Positions 1 through 7,242 of a stretch of 51,754 bases of DNA are shown here, one piece after another (within the stretch, counting starts at the first letter, position 1; every line of letters begins with the position of its first letter). The stretch spans positions 1 through 51,754 of the forward strand of contig JANNOS010000035.1 of NCBI GenBank assembly GCA_031399315.1. The letters run 5' to 3'. The notes under the pieces are model-generated. The model ran no database searches. It saw nothing but the letters and a program-made list of their open reading frames with translations, and was not told the origin of the DNA. Origin of the DNA: Methylotenera_A sp031399315. Lineage in GTDB: Bacteria; Pseudomonadota; Gammaproteobacteria; Burkholderiales; Methylophilaceae. A program made the translations under genes and the position numbers.

Positions 1-476
1 TCCATTGCCAATGCTCTAGCAATGCCTACGCGTTGCTTCATGCCGCCCGAGATTTCACTAGGGCGCTTATCAACCGCATGATTTAAGCCCACTAACTCTA
101 GCGCTGCGTAGGTGCGCTCCTCTTGCTGAACAGAGGTTTCGCTGCCAAAGACACGCTCAACCGCTAAATGCACGTTCTCGAAACATGTGAGCCAAGGTAG
201 CAAAGAGTGGTTTTGAAACACCACAGCACGCTCAGGACCTGGTTTAGAGATTTCACGGCCAGCACAGAATAAATTGCCTGTTGTGGGTTGTAATAAACCA
301 GCAATTAAGTTCAGCACTGTCGATTTCCCACAACCAGAGTGGCCAATGATAGAGACGAATTCCCCTTCCTTAACGCTTAAATTAATGTCTTTAAGTGCCT
401 CAAAAGTCCCCTTTTTAGTGGTAAATGTCATGTTCACATCTTCTAAATACACATATCTATCTGCAACAGCGTTCAT
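1..476 (-). CDS. nrtD: Nitrate/nitrite ABC transporter ATP-binding subunit (partial)
   Basis: This is the N-terminal ~158 residues of an ABC ATPase; the gene runs off the left edge before Walker B. The reading from 476 shows Walker A GHSGCGKST near residues 45-53, a Q-loop VFQNHSLLPWLT and the signature SGGMKQR. The HSLLPWLT Q-loop and the partner genes are typical of the NrtD/CmpD/SsuB group, whose members energise periplasmic anion uptake at the inner membrane. The start ATG overlaps the nrtB stop in an ATGA junction (474-476 and 473-475), so the two subunits are translationally coupled. Nitrate specificity is inferred from NrtA and the ANTAR control; taurine or cyanate ATPases share these motifs. 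Confidence 0.88.
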   Translation of the reverse strand, partial: MNAVADRYVYLEDVNMTFTTKKGTFEALKDINLSVKEGEFVSIIGHSGCGKSTVLNLIAGLLQPTTGNLFCAGREISKPGPERAVVFQNHSLLPWLTCFENVHLAVERVFGSETSVQQEERTYAALELVGLNHAVDKRPSEISGGMKQRVGIARALAM

Positions 477-1375
477 AGTTTTGCCTCCTCATAACTAAAG
501 CGTTTGGCGATAGCGATTAGCCCTTGCTCTAACAGCAAACCGACAATGCCAACCACGAAAATGGCGATGATAATGTGTTCTACATTTAAGTTATTCCACT
601 CATCCCATACCCAAAAGCCGATACCTACGCCCCCTGTGAGCATTTCTGCCGCCACAATCACTAGCCATGCGACGCCGATAGAAAGACGTACACCAGTGAG
701 CACATAGGGTAAGGCGCTGGGGAGTAAAATTTTGGTCAATATTTTCCACTCGCTTAAATTAAGCACCTTGGCCACGTTCATGTAGTCTTGCGGTACCTTG
801 CTTACGCCTACTGCCGTGTTAATGACCATTGGCCAAATCGCCGAGATGAAAATGACCCAAATCGCCGCAGGGTTGGCTGCTTTAAATACTAATAAACCGA
901 TAGGCAACCAAGCCAATGGTGAAACTGGGCGCAGTAAGCTGATGACGGGTGCTGCCATACGTGATAAAAACGTAAAGCGACCAATCATGAATCCGAGCGG
1001 AATTCCAACCAGTGCCGCCATGCCAAAACCAGCCGCTACACGTTTAAGTGAGTTAAGAATGTTCCAGCCTATACCTTGGTCGTTTGGACCATTGATATAA
1101 AACGGGTCACTAAATAACACGACTGCCGCTTTATAAGTGGATACGGGACCTGGCAAGCCTTGCGACTGTGCCGAGACCAAGCTCCAAATTGCCATCAGCA
1201 ACAGTAATCCAAATACCGGTGGCGCAAGGTACTCCATCAGCATGTTCCCTTGCATTGCCCATGACCTAACAGGTTTTTGAGGCGGTGGTGGCACCTCAAC
1301 TAATGTTAGTTTTGGTACTTCAGGGTTTGTTTTCGACATGTCTTTACCCTCTTTATGAATAGGTACAACGCTCAT
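473..1375 (-). CDS. nrtB: Nitrate/nitrite ABC transporter permease
   Basis: The 300-residue inner-membrane permease belongs to the BPD_transp_1 family. It has a soluble proline-rich N-terminus, a first membrane helix near residues 50-68, then several hydrophobic segments. The coupling-loop region is NVAKVLNLSEWKILTKILLPSALPYVLTGVRLSIG, which here spans roughly residues 200-235 and is the EAA motif that docks on the ATPase. The C-terminus is FSYEEAKL, common in NrtB/SsuC-like permeases. Start 1375 is preceded by AAGGAG five bases upstream; an in-frame ATG at 1339 also has a purine-rich site and cannot be excluded. It sits between nrtA and nrtD in one minus-strand operon. Confidence 0.9.
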   Translation of the reverse strand: MSVVPIHKEGKDMSKTNPEVPKLTLVEVPPPPQKPVRSWAMQGNMLMEYLAPPVFGLLLLMAIWSLVSAQSQGLPGPVSTYKAAVVLFSDPFYINGPNDQGIGWNILNSLKRVAAGFGMAALVGIPLGFMIGRFTFLSRMAAPVISLLRPVSPLAWLPIGLLVFKAANPAAIWVIFISAIWPMVINTAVGVSKVPQDYMNVAKVLNLSEWKILTKILLPSALPYVLTGVRLSIGVAWLVIVAAEMLTGGVGIGFWVWDEWNNLNVEHIIIAIFVVGIVGLLLEQGLIAIAKRFSYEEAKL

Positions 1376-1393
1376 AAAAACTCCTTAAATTCG

Positions 1394-1424
1394 TTAGGCC
1401 TAAAATTCATTAGGCCTAAAATTC
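1394..1424. repeat. Two 15-bp direct repeats holding a TTAGGCCTAA palindrome
   Basis: The nrtA-nrtB gap contains TTAGGCCTAAAATTC twice, at 1394-1408 and 1410-1424. Each copy holds the 10-bp perfect palindrome TTAGGCCTAA. The copies are 16 bp apart and lie just upstream of the nrtB ribosome site. They could be a protein site, an RNA processing site or a small tandem duplication. Function is unknown. Confidence 0.8.
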
Positions 1425-1435
1425 GTTAAATTTGG

Positions 1436-2740
1436 TTAAGCTTTGATTTTAAAGCCTGCTGCATACGCAGCTGGATCTTTACCATCCCATACCACGCCAT
1501 CCATCAATTTACTAGAACGCATAGCGTCTTTAGGTATAGAGGCACCGACCTGGCTTGCCGCTTCTGAATAAAGCGCAATTTGATTTACTTTTTTAGCAAT
1601 GCCTAAATAATCAGGATCCGTTTTCAACATGCCCCAGCGTTTGTGCTGCGTTAAGAACCACATGCCATCTGATAAGTAAGGGAATGGCACTGCGCCGTCG
1701 TTATAAAACTTCATGTAGTTAGGGTCTTTCCATTTTTTGCCGTTACCGTTGTCGTATTCACCCAAGAAGCGGCCTAAAATCACATCTTTTGGTGCATTGA
1801 CATAGGATTTTGCAGAGATAAGCTCTGCCACTTTTGCGCGATTTGCAGTTGCATCGATATACTTGCTTGCTTCTAAAATAGCCATCATCATGGCGCGTGC
1901 TGTATTTGGATTTTTTGCCACAAAATCAGCTGTGCTACCTAATACTTTTTCAGGGTGATCTGTCCAAATATCTTGCGTGGTAGTCACGGTGTAGCCAATT
2001 TTGTCGTAAATTGCACGCGCATTCCAAGGTTCGCCCACACAGTAGCCATCCATATTACCAATACGCATATTGGCCACCATCTGCGGTGGAGGAACGACGA
2101 TATTTTTAACGTCTTTGACTGGGTCAATACCATTGGCTGCAAGCCAGTAGTTCAACCACATCGCATGCGTACCAGTCGGGAAGGTTTGCGCAAAGGTAAA
2201 GTCACGGTTCTCGTTGGCCATCACGCGCTTTAAGGTTTTACCATCTTTAACGCCTTTATCTTTTAGTTGATTGGATAAAGTAATGCCTTGGCCGTTATGG
2301 TTTAAAGTCAACAAGACTGACATGTCTTTTTGTTGACCGCCAATACCCATCTGAACACCGTAAATCAAGCCATACAATACGTGTGCGGCATGCAACTCGC
2401 CATTCACCACTTTGTCGCGTATACCAGCCCAAGAGGCTTCTTTAGAAGGGGTGATTTTGATACCATATTTTTTATCAAAACCCATTTCTGCTGCAACAAT
2501 AATAGGTGCACAATCAGTTAGTGGGATAAAGCCGATTTTAACTTCGGTAATTTCAGGTGCATCTGACCCAGCGGCCCATGCTGAGCTGCGGATGCCAGTA
2601 GGTAATATGTTCATCATTGCGGCAGCTCCAAACGCACCAGCGATGCTGTGCTTGAAAAAATTACGGCGATTGCCATCTACGGCTTTATCATTGACTGAAG
2701 CTGTCAACTCGCTTGATTTTGGCTTTACTTCTTTACTCAT
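1436..2740 (-). CDS. nrtA: Nitrate ABC transporter substrate-binding protein, Tat-exported
   Basis: NrtA/CmpA-family periplasmic protein (434 residues from this start) that binds nitrate or nitrite and delivers it to NrtB/NrtD. The N-terminus has a twin-arginine motif RRNFFK near residue 25, followed by a hydrophobic stretch and an AWA cleavage region, so export by Tat is likely. The body begins EVKIGFIPLTDCAPIIVAAEMGF and includes WAGIRDKVVNGELHAAHVLYG and GYCVGEPWNARAIY, both characteristic of NrtA. An upstream ATG at 2842 would add 34 residues, but it lies across the leader terminator. Start 2740 has GGGAG seven bases upstream, so I chose it. A bicarbonate-binding CmpA role is possible by sequence alone; the ANTAR leader favours nitrate. 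Confidence 0.92.
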   Translation of the reverse strand: MSKEVKPKSSELTASVNDKAVDGNRRNFFKHSIAGAFGAAAMMNILPTGIRSSAWAAGSDAPEITEVKIGFIPLTDCAPIIVAAEMGFDKKYGIKITPSKEASWAGIRDKVVNGELHAAHVLYGLIYGVQMGIGGQQKDMSVLLTLNHNGQGITLSNQLKDKGVKDGKTLKRVMANENRDFTFAQTFPTGTHAMWLNYWLAANGIDPVKDVKNIVVPPPQMVANMRIGNMDGYCVGEPWNARAIYDKIGYTVTTTQDIWTDHPEKVLGSTADFVAKNPNTARAMMMAILEASKYIDATANRAKVAELISAKSYVNAPKDVILGRFLGEYDNGNGKKWKDPNYMKFYNDGAVPFPYLSDGMWFLTQHKRWGMLKTDPDYLGIAKKVNQIALYSEAASQVGASIPKDAMRSSKLMDGVVWDGKDPAAYAAGFKIKA

Positions 2741-2769
2741 GTGTTTACTCCCATTAAAAAAATTGCCAT

Positions 2770-2819
2770 AAAAAAAGCGTCTTAATCGCGAGGTATTTTT
2801 TACCTCACTATTAAGACGC
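2770..2819 (-). terminator. Intrinsic terminator in the nrtA leader (attenuator)
   Basis: Read on the minus strand, GCGTCTTAAT (2819-2810) pairs with ATTAAGACGC (2786-2777). An inner GAGGTA/TACCTC helix extends the stem, and a run of seven U (2776-2770) follows. It lies between the nasT stop and the nrtA start, about 30 bases before the nrtA start codon. It would end transcription before nrtA unless antiterminated. The two hexaloop hairpins directly upstream are the expected ANTAR targets. Confidence 0.85.
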
Positions 2820-2837
2820 CTTTGTCTTTTTTGCATT

Positions 2838-2895
2838 AACACATCGTCATTGATATGTTAATAACTTAGCTCAATATCCGTCATTGGACGTGAGC
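2838..2895 (-). promoter_or_regulatory. ANTAR-target leader: two hairpins with AAUGAC hexaloops
   Basis: On the minus strand, hairpin P1 (2895-2869) has a GCTCA/TGAGC base stem, an internal loop, then TCC/GGA closing a hexaloop AATGAC (2885-2880). Hairpin P2 (2859-2838) has an eight-pair stem, AACATATC with GATGTGTT, closing the same hexaloop AATGAC (2851-2846). ANTAR proteins such as NasR and EutV are known to bind two neighbouring hexaloop hairpins with A at loop position 1 and G at position 4, which both loops show. P2 lies next to the intrinsic terminator at 2777-2819. The layout matches a NasT-controlled antitermination switch for nrtABD. The partner NasT is encoded immediately upstream. 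Confidence 0.8.
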
Positions 2896-2909
2896 TTTTA
2901 ACCTAAAAA

Positions 2910-3488
2910 CTAAACAATTAACATTTTTGCTGCCTCGATTAATTGGCTCGATAAATCGACTAATTTCATATTCTTTTTCATCGCCATACTACGTAACATT
3001 TCGTAGGCGGTTTCTTCATCCATGCCGCGCTGGCTCATTAATAAACCTTTTGCACGCTCCACTACTTTTCGTTCATCTAGCTTTAATTTAGCCAGATTAA
3101 GTTCTGAACGTAAACTTTTAAATTCTTCAAACCTTGCTACTGCCGCATCAATCACTGGCGTTAACCTTTCACTTGGAATCGTACCCACCACATAAGCGCT
3201 TACACCTGCTTGCGTTGCCAATTTAATTTGTTCCTTATCACCATCGTGCGTAAACATGACGACAGGTCGCGGATCATGCATACTCATTACACAAATATTC
3301 TCTATCGTATCGCGACTGGGTGATTCAGTATCAATAATTACAATGTCTGGTTGTAACTCGCAACACTTAGCATGTATATCGACGCCACTTTCTACATGCG
3401 CTACTACCTCAAACCCATTTTCAATCAATGATTGCTTTAAGGATTTGCTGCGTTCCATTTCATTATCAATAATCATCACCTTTAGCAT
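2910..3488 (-). CDS. nasT: NasT-type response regulator with ANTAR RNA-binding domain
   Basis: The 192-residue cytoplasmic regulator has an N-terminal pseudo-receiver domain (residues ~1-120, with Asp8 and Asp53 at acidic and phospho-acceptor positions). A helical linker follows, then a C-terminal ANTAR domain (~131-185) reading ERKVVERAKGLLM and ETAYEMLRSMAM. In NasS-NasT systems NasT binds leader RNA to prevent termination when nitrate or nitrite releases NasS. No nasS gene is visible here, so the sensor must be elsewhere or replaced. It is transcribed toward nrtABD with the hexaloop leader directly after its stop. The start ATG has only a weak AGG nearby, and ATG at codon 5 is an alternative. 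Confidence 0.9.
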   Translation of the reverse strand: MLKVMIIDNEMERSKSLKQSLIENGFEVVAHVESGVDIHAKCCELQPDIVIIDTESPSRDTIENICVMSMHDPRPVVMFTHDGDKEQIKLATQAGVSAYVVGTIPSERLTPVIDAAVARFEEFKSLRSELNLAKLKLDERKVVERAKGLLMSQRGMDEETAYEMLRSMAMKKNMKLVDLSSQLIEAAKMLIV

Positions 3489-3499
3489 GACCTAGCTAA

Positions 3500-3515
3500 G
3501 CAATGGTTGTGCCAA
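3500..3515 (-). promoter_or_regulatory. Sigma-54-type -24/-12 promoter upstream of nasT
   Basis: The minus strand reads TTGGCACAACCATTGCT from 3515, which fits the sigma-54 consensus TGGCAC-N5-TTGCW with exact GG-N10-GC spacing. Initiation would fall about 12 bases after the GC, at or near base 3488, the annotated nasT start. So either the nasT start is slightly downstream (ATG at codon 5), the message is leaderless, or the match is accidental. The NtrC-like palindrome at 3602-3618 supports a real promoter. Confidence 0.6.
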
Positions 3516-3601
3516 GTATATTTTTTAGATATAACACATTGAATAATAATAAGATAATTATCTATTTAATTGCACGGAAAAAAGGCTTCCATGGTCAAGG
3601 C

Positions 3602-3618
3602 TGCACAAATATGGTGCT
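3602..3618. promoter_or_regulatory. NtrC-like binding site
   Basis: TGCACAAATATGGTGCT matches the NtrC dyad TGCACC-N5-GGTGCA at 10 of 12 positions. It lies about 95 bp upstream of the sigma-54-like element at 3500-3515, a usual activator distance. A weaker half-site TGCACC occurs at 3633-3638. This suggests nitrogen-limitation control of nasT, and possibly of the following nrt genes. The intergenic region 3489-3809 otherwise holds an AT palindrome AGATAATTATCT (3552-3563) and the tetR promoter. Confidence 0.55.
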
Positions 3619-3688
3619 GAAGTAGCGATAAATGCACCATTCGTGTGTGTGCTGAAAGGCGTTTCTATTAACCGTTATTTTATTTAGA

Positions 3689-3718
3689 TTGACTCAAACG
3701 TTTGTTTGAAACTATACT
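3689..3718 (+). promoter_or_regulatory. Sigma-70 promoter for the tetR-RND operon
   Basis: TTGACT (3689-3694) and TATACT (3713-3718) are separated by 18 bases, a good sigma-70 match. The -35/-10 spacer contains one copy of the CAAACGTTTG operator, so a bound repressor would block polymerase directly. Confidence 0.65.
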
Positions 3719-3743
3719 TCTAAAAAATAAAACAAACGTTTGA
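3694..3743. promoter_or_regulatory. Paired TetR operator, CAAACGTTTG twice
   Basis: The perfect 10-bp palindrome CAAACGTTTG occurs at 3695-3704 and 3733-3742. The flanks extend it to ACAAACGTTTGA in opposite orientations (3694-3705 inverted, 3732-3743 direct). The centres are 38 bp apart. One copy lies between the -35 and -10 elements and the other just downstream of the predicted start site. The next gene is a TetR regulator, so autoregulation is the simplest reading. Confidence 0.75.
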
Positions 3744-3809
3744 ATTGAATGGTTGGCGCAATAGTTTAAGTTCAAGAAAATTCTATTATGGATAGTATTT
3801 AAGGTCAGC

Positions 3810-4475
3810 ATGAAAACAAAGTCACATTTATTAATTCCGCCAAATGAAGTGCAACCCAGAGAGAAAATTCTGCTCACAGCACTTGAACTCTTTGCAGAGC
3901 AGGGGTTTGAGCGTACGACAGTACGCCAAATTGCAAGAAAGGCCGAAGTCAATATCTCGGCAATTAGTTATTACTTTGGTGACAAGGCGGGCTTGTATCA
4001 AGCGGCATTTATAGAGCCTTTAGGTTCGCCTAAAGATGACATTGCGCTTTTTAACGACCCGAATTTAACTTTAGAACAGGCTTTAGTGGGTTTGTTTAGT
4101 GGTTTTACTGAATCATTAAAGCAAGACAAACTTGCTCGGCTTTGTACGCGGCTTCATATGCGCGAAATGGTAGAGCCAACTGGTCTGTGGGCGCAAGAAA
4201 TTGATAACGGGATTGCACCATATCATCAAGCTTTACTAGTCGTGTTACAAAAGCATTTAAGTTTGACCAAAATCGATGATGATTTACATCGATTGGCCAT
4301 GTGTATTGTTGCGATGGGCGTGCATTTATTTGTTGGTCGCGATGTGATTGAAAAAGTCTGTCCAAAAATTATCGCTGGTAACAGTGCTTTAAATGCTACG
4401 CAGCAAAGATTGGTGATGTTTGCCTTAAGCATGATAGAGGCTGAAAAAAACCGTAGAAAGCTAGTAAGCACATGA
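3810..4475 (+). CDS. TetR-family transcriptional repressor of the RND operon
   Basis: The 221-residue regulator has a TetR helix-turn-helix at about residues 20-65 (REKILLTALELFAEQGFERTTVRQIARKAEVNISAISYYFGDKAGLY). Its ligand-binding half resembles the CerR/YbiH-type (DUF1956) C-terminal domain, including GLWAQEIDNGI and GVHLFVGRDVIEKV. It is the first gene of a four-gene unit and overlaps the outer-membrane component by an ATGA junction. The two CAAACGTTTG operators in its promoter point to self-repression and control of the pump. The inducer is not predictable. Confidence 0.9.
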   Translation: MKTKSHLLIPPNEVQPREKILLTALELFAEQGFERTTVRQIARKAEVNISAISYYFGDKAGLYQAAFIEPLGSPKDDIALFNDPNLTLEQALVGLFSGFTESLKQDKLARLCTRLHMREMVEPTGLWAQEIDNGIAPYHQALLVVLQKHLSLTKIDDDLHRLAMCIVAMGVHLFVGRDVIEKVCPKIIAGNSALNATQQRLVMFALSMIEAEKNRRKLVST

Positions 4476-6085
4476 AACAAGTTAAGTTAAAACGCATCAG
4501 TTTGGTAATCGCTTGCTTGCTGTTAAGCAGTTGTGCGAGTTTTGATTTTTTTAAATTAAAGCAAACGCCTGAATCTATAGTGGGCGACACAAAGCTGCCT
4601 AAAGCATGGCAAGCACCATTACCGCATCAGGGCGACACTGCAAAACTTAACGAGTTTTGGAGCCAATTTGATGATGAGTTGCTGATAGTGCTTATTAAAG
4701 CTTCTCAAGAATCATCTTACAATTTGGCAGTCGCCAAAACACGTATTGCCGAAGCACGCGCTACAAGAATTAGCACGATAGGTAATGCGCGGCCAGACTT
4801 AAGTGGCACTATTTCAACTTCACGTAGTGTTCAGCAGCCAGATGGATCATTTGGCGGGCAGGGCGGGGGTCAGAACAGCGGGTTCTCAACTGGCGCAATA
4901 AACACGTCACAGATTGGCTTGCAAAGCCACTGGGAGCTCGATATTTTTGGTGCAAACCGAATCTTGGTAGACTCTGCAAAAACTTCAGAAAACGCAGCGC
5001 TTAGTAATTGGCATGAGGCGCGCGTAGCCGTGGCTGCGGAGCTTGCGACCAGTTACTACAATCAACATTTTTGCCAAGCGCAGATATTATTAAATCAGAA
5101 AGATCTAAACTCACGCCAAGAAACTGCACGTATCACGGCCATTTCAGTAAAAGCAGGCTTTTTGGGTAGTGCTTCGCAGAGTTTGGCGGACGCGAGCTTA
5201 TCCGACATTAGGCAGCAGCAAAGCGCACAGATTGCACGTTGCGATTTAAATATAAAAGAGTTGGTTGCTTTAACAGGCATAGATGAGGCTGAATTGCGTG
5301 AGAAGCTTAATAAACAAACATTTGATGTTAAAAAGAATGAAGCTAAAAATTTATACCTCATAGATAGCATTCCTGCGAAGGTAATTACACAGAGACCAGA
5401 TATTATTAATGCAGAAGCGGAACTCATTGCCGCAGCGGCTAATGTGCAAAGTAATAAAGCTATGCTGTTGCCTAGGGTTTCTGTGGATGGTTCTATTGGT
5501 TGGATGTGGCAATCTGCTAGCAGTTTTAAAACCGATGGCAAGGTTTGGTCACTCGGACCTCTCTCAATCACAATTCCTATATATAACTCTGGCAGCCAGC
5601 AAGCCAAAATTAAAAGTGCAGAAGCAAAGTATGAAGAATCCGCGATTAATTATCGCAATAAAATTCGTATCGCGGTAAAAGAAGTTGAAAGCGCTTTAGT
5701 TAATTTACTTAGCTATGAAGCTAGAAATGAAGACTTAAAGCTGGCACTGCAAGGTTATCAAGCTTCATTCAAAGCCACAGAAGCTAAAGTAAAAGCAGGT
5801 TTTGCGAATTTGATTGAGCTTGAAGAAAGCCGCCGTGTTGCGCTACAAACTGAAACCGCACTCAATACATTACATCAAGATCGCATCAATACGTGGATTT
5901 CGTTGTATCGTTCAGCGGGCGGTGATTGGAAAACCAACAAAACCGAAGAAAACAATATGGTTGAAAAAGTTAATGCAACTGAAGAGTCTGGGCTAAAGCT
6001 TAGCACCAGCCTGCAACAAGATGATCTACAAAAAAATAATTCGCAAATGACAAACGAAAATACTCAAGAAAAGGTAGTTAAGTAA
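4472..6085 (+). CDS. RND efflux outer-membrane lipoprotein (NodT/TolC-like)
   Basis: The 537-residue outer-membrane factor forms the exit duct of a tripartite pump. A lipoprotein signal ends in the lipobox LSSC with the lipidated cysteine at residue 21. Two OEP repeats follow; a duct helix reads LIKASQESSYNLAVAKTRIAEARA near residue 75, and KALITQRPDI-type family motifs are represented by AKVITQRPDIINAEAELIAAAANV. After the usual end (ISLYRSAGGDW) it has an unusual hydrophilic tail of about 50 residues rich in N, E, K and Q. The gene is coupled to tetR by ATGA and to the membrane-fusion gene by TAATG. Confidence 0.92.
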   Translation: MKQVKLKRISLVIACLLLSSCASFDFFKLKQTPESIVGDTKLPKAWQAPLPHQGDTAKLNEFWSQFDDELLIVLIKASQESSYNLAVAKTRIAEARATRISTIGNARPDLSGTISTSRSVQQPDGSFGGQGGGQNSGFSTGAINTSQIGLQSHWELDIFGANRILVDSAKTSENAALSNWHEARVAVAAELATSYYNQHFCQAQILLNQKDLNSRQETARITAISVKAGFLGSASQSLADASLSDIRQQQSAQIARCDLNIKELVALTGIDEAELREKLNKQTFDVKKNEAKNLYLIDSIPAKVITQRPDIINAEAELIAAAANVQSNKAMLLPRVSVDGSIGWMWQSASSFKTDGKVWSLGPLSITIPIYNSGSQQAKIKSAEAKYEESAINYRNKIRIAVKEVESALVNLLSYEARNEDLKLALQGYQASFKATEAKVKAGFANLIELEESRRVALQTETALNTLHQDRINTWISLYRSAGGDWKTNKTEENNMVEKVNATEESGLKLSTSLQQDDLQKNNSQMTNENTQEKVVK

Positions 6086-7224
6086 TGACGTTAAAAAAAA
6101 TCCATATAATTTTAATTGCACTATTGTTTGCAGTTGTCGCTTTCTTTGTATTTAAACTAACACAAGATGCACCTGATAACACAGCAACAAAAGAGAGCGT
6201 TTCCGCGGCCACACAGGCCAAAGCGGCGCTTACTGTTACAACCGTGCGCCCGATGCGCAGCATGATGCATCAATCAATTTCTGCGAATGGCAGTATTTCC
6301 CCTTGGCAAGAGGCGCTTATTGGTGCTGAGGTGAATGGTTTACTGTTGAATCAAGTGTTTGTTAACGTAGGCGACCCCGTTAAGCGCGGCCAAGTATTAG
6401 CTGAGTTTTCCACCTCAACAATCGGAGCGGATATTGCACAGGCCAATGCAAACTTGGCGGAGGCAAAGGCCAATGCTATTGAAGCAGCAGGCAATGCCAG
6501 CCGTGCGCGCAGCATTCAAGATACGGGCGCCCTTAGTACGCAACAAATAGAGCAGTTGGTAGCGCTAGAAACATCAACTAAAGCGCGCGTAGCTGCGGCA
6601 GAGGCAACTTTGCAATCGCACCAACTTAAGCTTAAACAAACCAAGGTGCTAGCACCTGATAGTGGGGTAATTTCTGCACGTGCCGCCACGGTGGGTGCGG
6701 TAGCGTCGCCAGGGCAAGAACTCTTTAGATTAATTAGGCAAGGTCGGCTGGAGTGGCGTGCAGAGCTGACATCGAGCGATATTAGTGCAATTAAGCAAGG
6801 CATAGTGGCCAATATAACAGTTCCCGATGGTAGCAAAGTAACAGGTAAAGTGCGTATGGTTTCGCCGATGGTAGATGCGCAAACACGTAATGCCATGGTG
6901 TACGTAGACTTACCTATTAAAAGCCAAATTAAAGCAGGTATGTTTGCACGCGGCAGCTTTGAGTTGGGTGAAAAAGAAGCGATAACCTTGCCTGCAAGCG
7001 CTTTGGTGCTGCGAGATGGCTTTGCCTATGTGATGCAAATAGACCAGCAAAGTCGCATTAAACAGTTGAAAGTACAAGCGGGTAGTCGCGTAGACGATCA
7101 GGTAGAAATAATAGGCTTGGAAGATTTAATGAACAGCGAGTTTGTCGCTACTGGGGGTGCATTTTTGTCTGATGGTGACATTGTAAGTGTGCTCACTAAA
7201 AATGCACCTGTGCTAAATAAATAA
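6085..7224 (+). CDS. RND efflux periplasmic adaptor (membrane fusion protein)
   Basis: This 379-residue HlyD/AcrA-type adaptor has an N-terminal hydrophobic anchor (residues ~5-27) with no lipobox cysteine. A split biotinyl-lipoyl-like domain follows (GAEVNGLLLNQVFVNVGDPVKRGQVLAEF and VLAPDSGVISARAATVGAVASPGQELFRL) around an alpha-helical hairpin rich in alanine (residues ~115-190). Beta-barrel and membrane-proximal domains complete it. It links the inner-membrane pump to the outer-membrane duct. The start overlaps the preceding stop as TAATG. Confidence 0.92.
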   Translation: MTLKKIHIILIALLFAVVAFFVFKLTQDAPDNTATKESVSAATQAKAALTVTTVRPMRSMMHQSISANGSISPWQEALIGAEVNGLLLNQVFVNVGDPVKRGQVLAEFSTSTIGADIAQANANLAEAKANAIEAAGNASRARSIQDTGALSTQQIEQLVALETSTKARVAAAEATLQSHQLKLKQTKVLAPDSGVISARAATVGAVASPGQELFRLIRQGRLEWRAELTSSDISAIKQGIVANITVPDGSKVTGKVRMVSPMVDAQTRNAMVYVDLPIKSQIKAGMFARGSFELGEKEAITLPASALVLRDGFAYVMQIDQQSRIKQLKVQAGSRVDDQVEIIGLEDLMNSEFVATGGAFLSDGDIVSVLTKNAPVLNK

Positions 7225-7242
7225 AAAATTGATTGGTCAAAT

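Noticed and set aside
2741..2842. Longer nrtA N-terminus from ATG 2842
   Set aside because: It would put the terminator hairpin inside the coding region and the Tat signal too far in; ATG 2740 has a good ribosome site.
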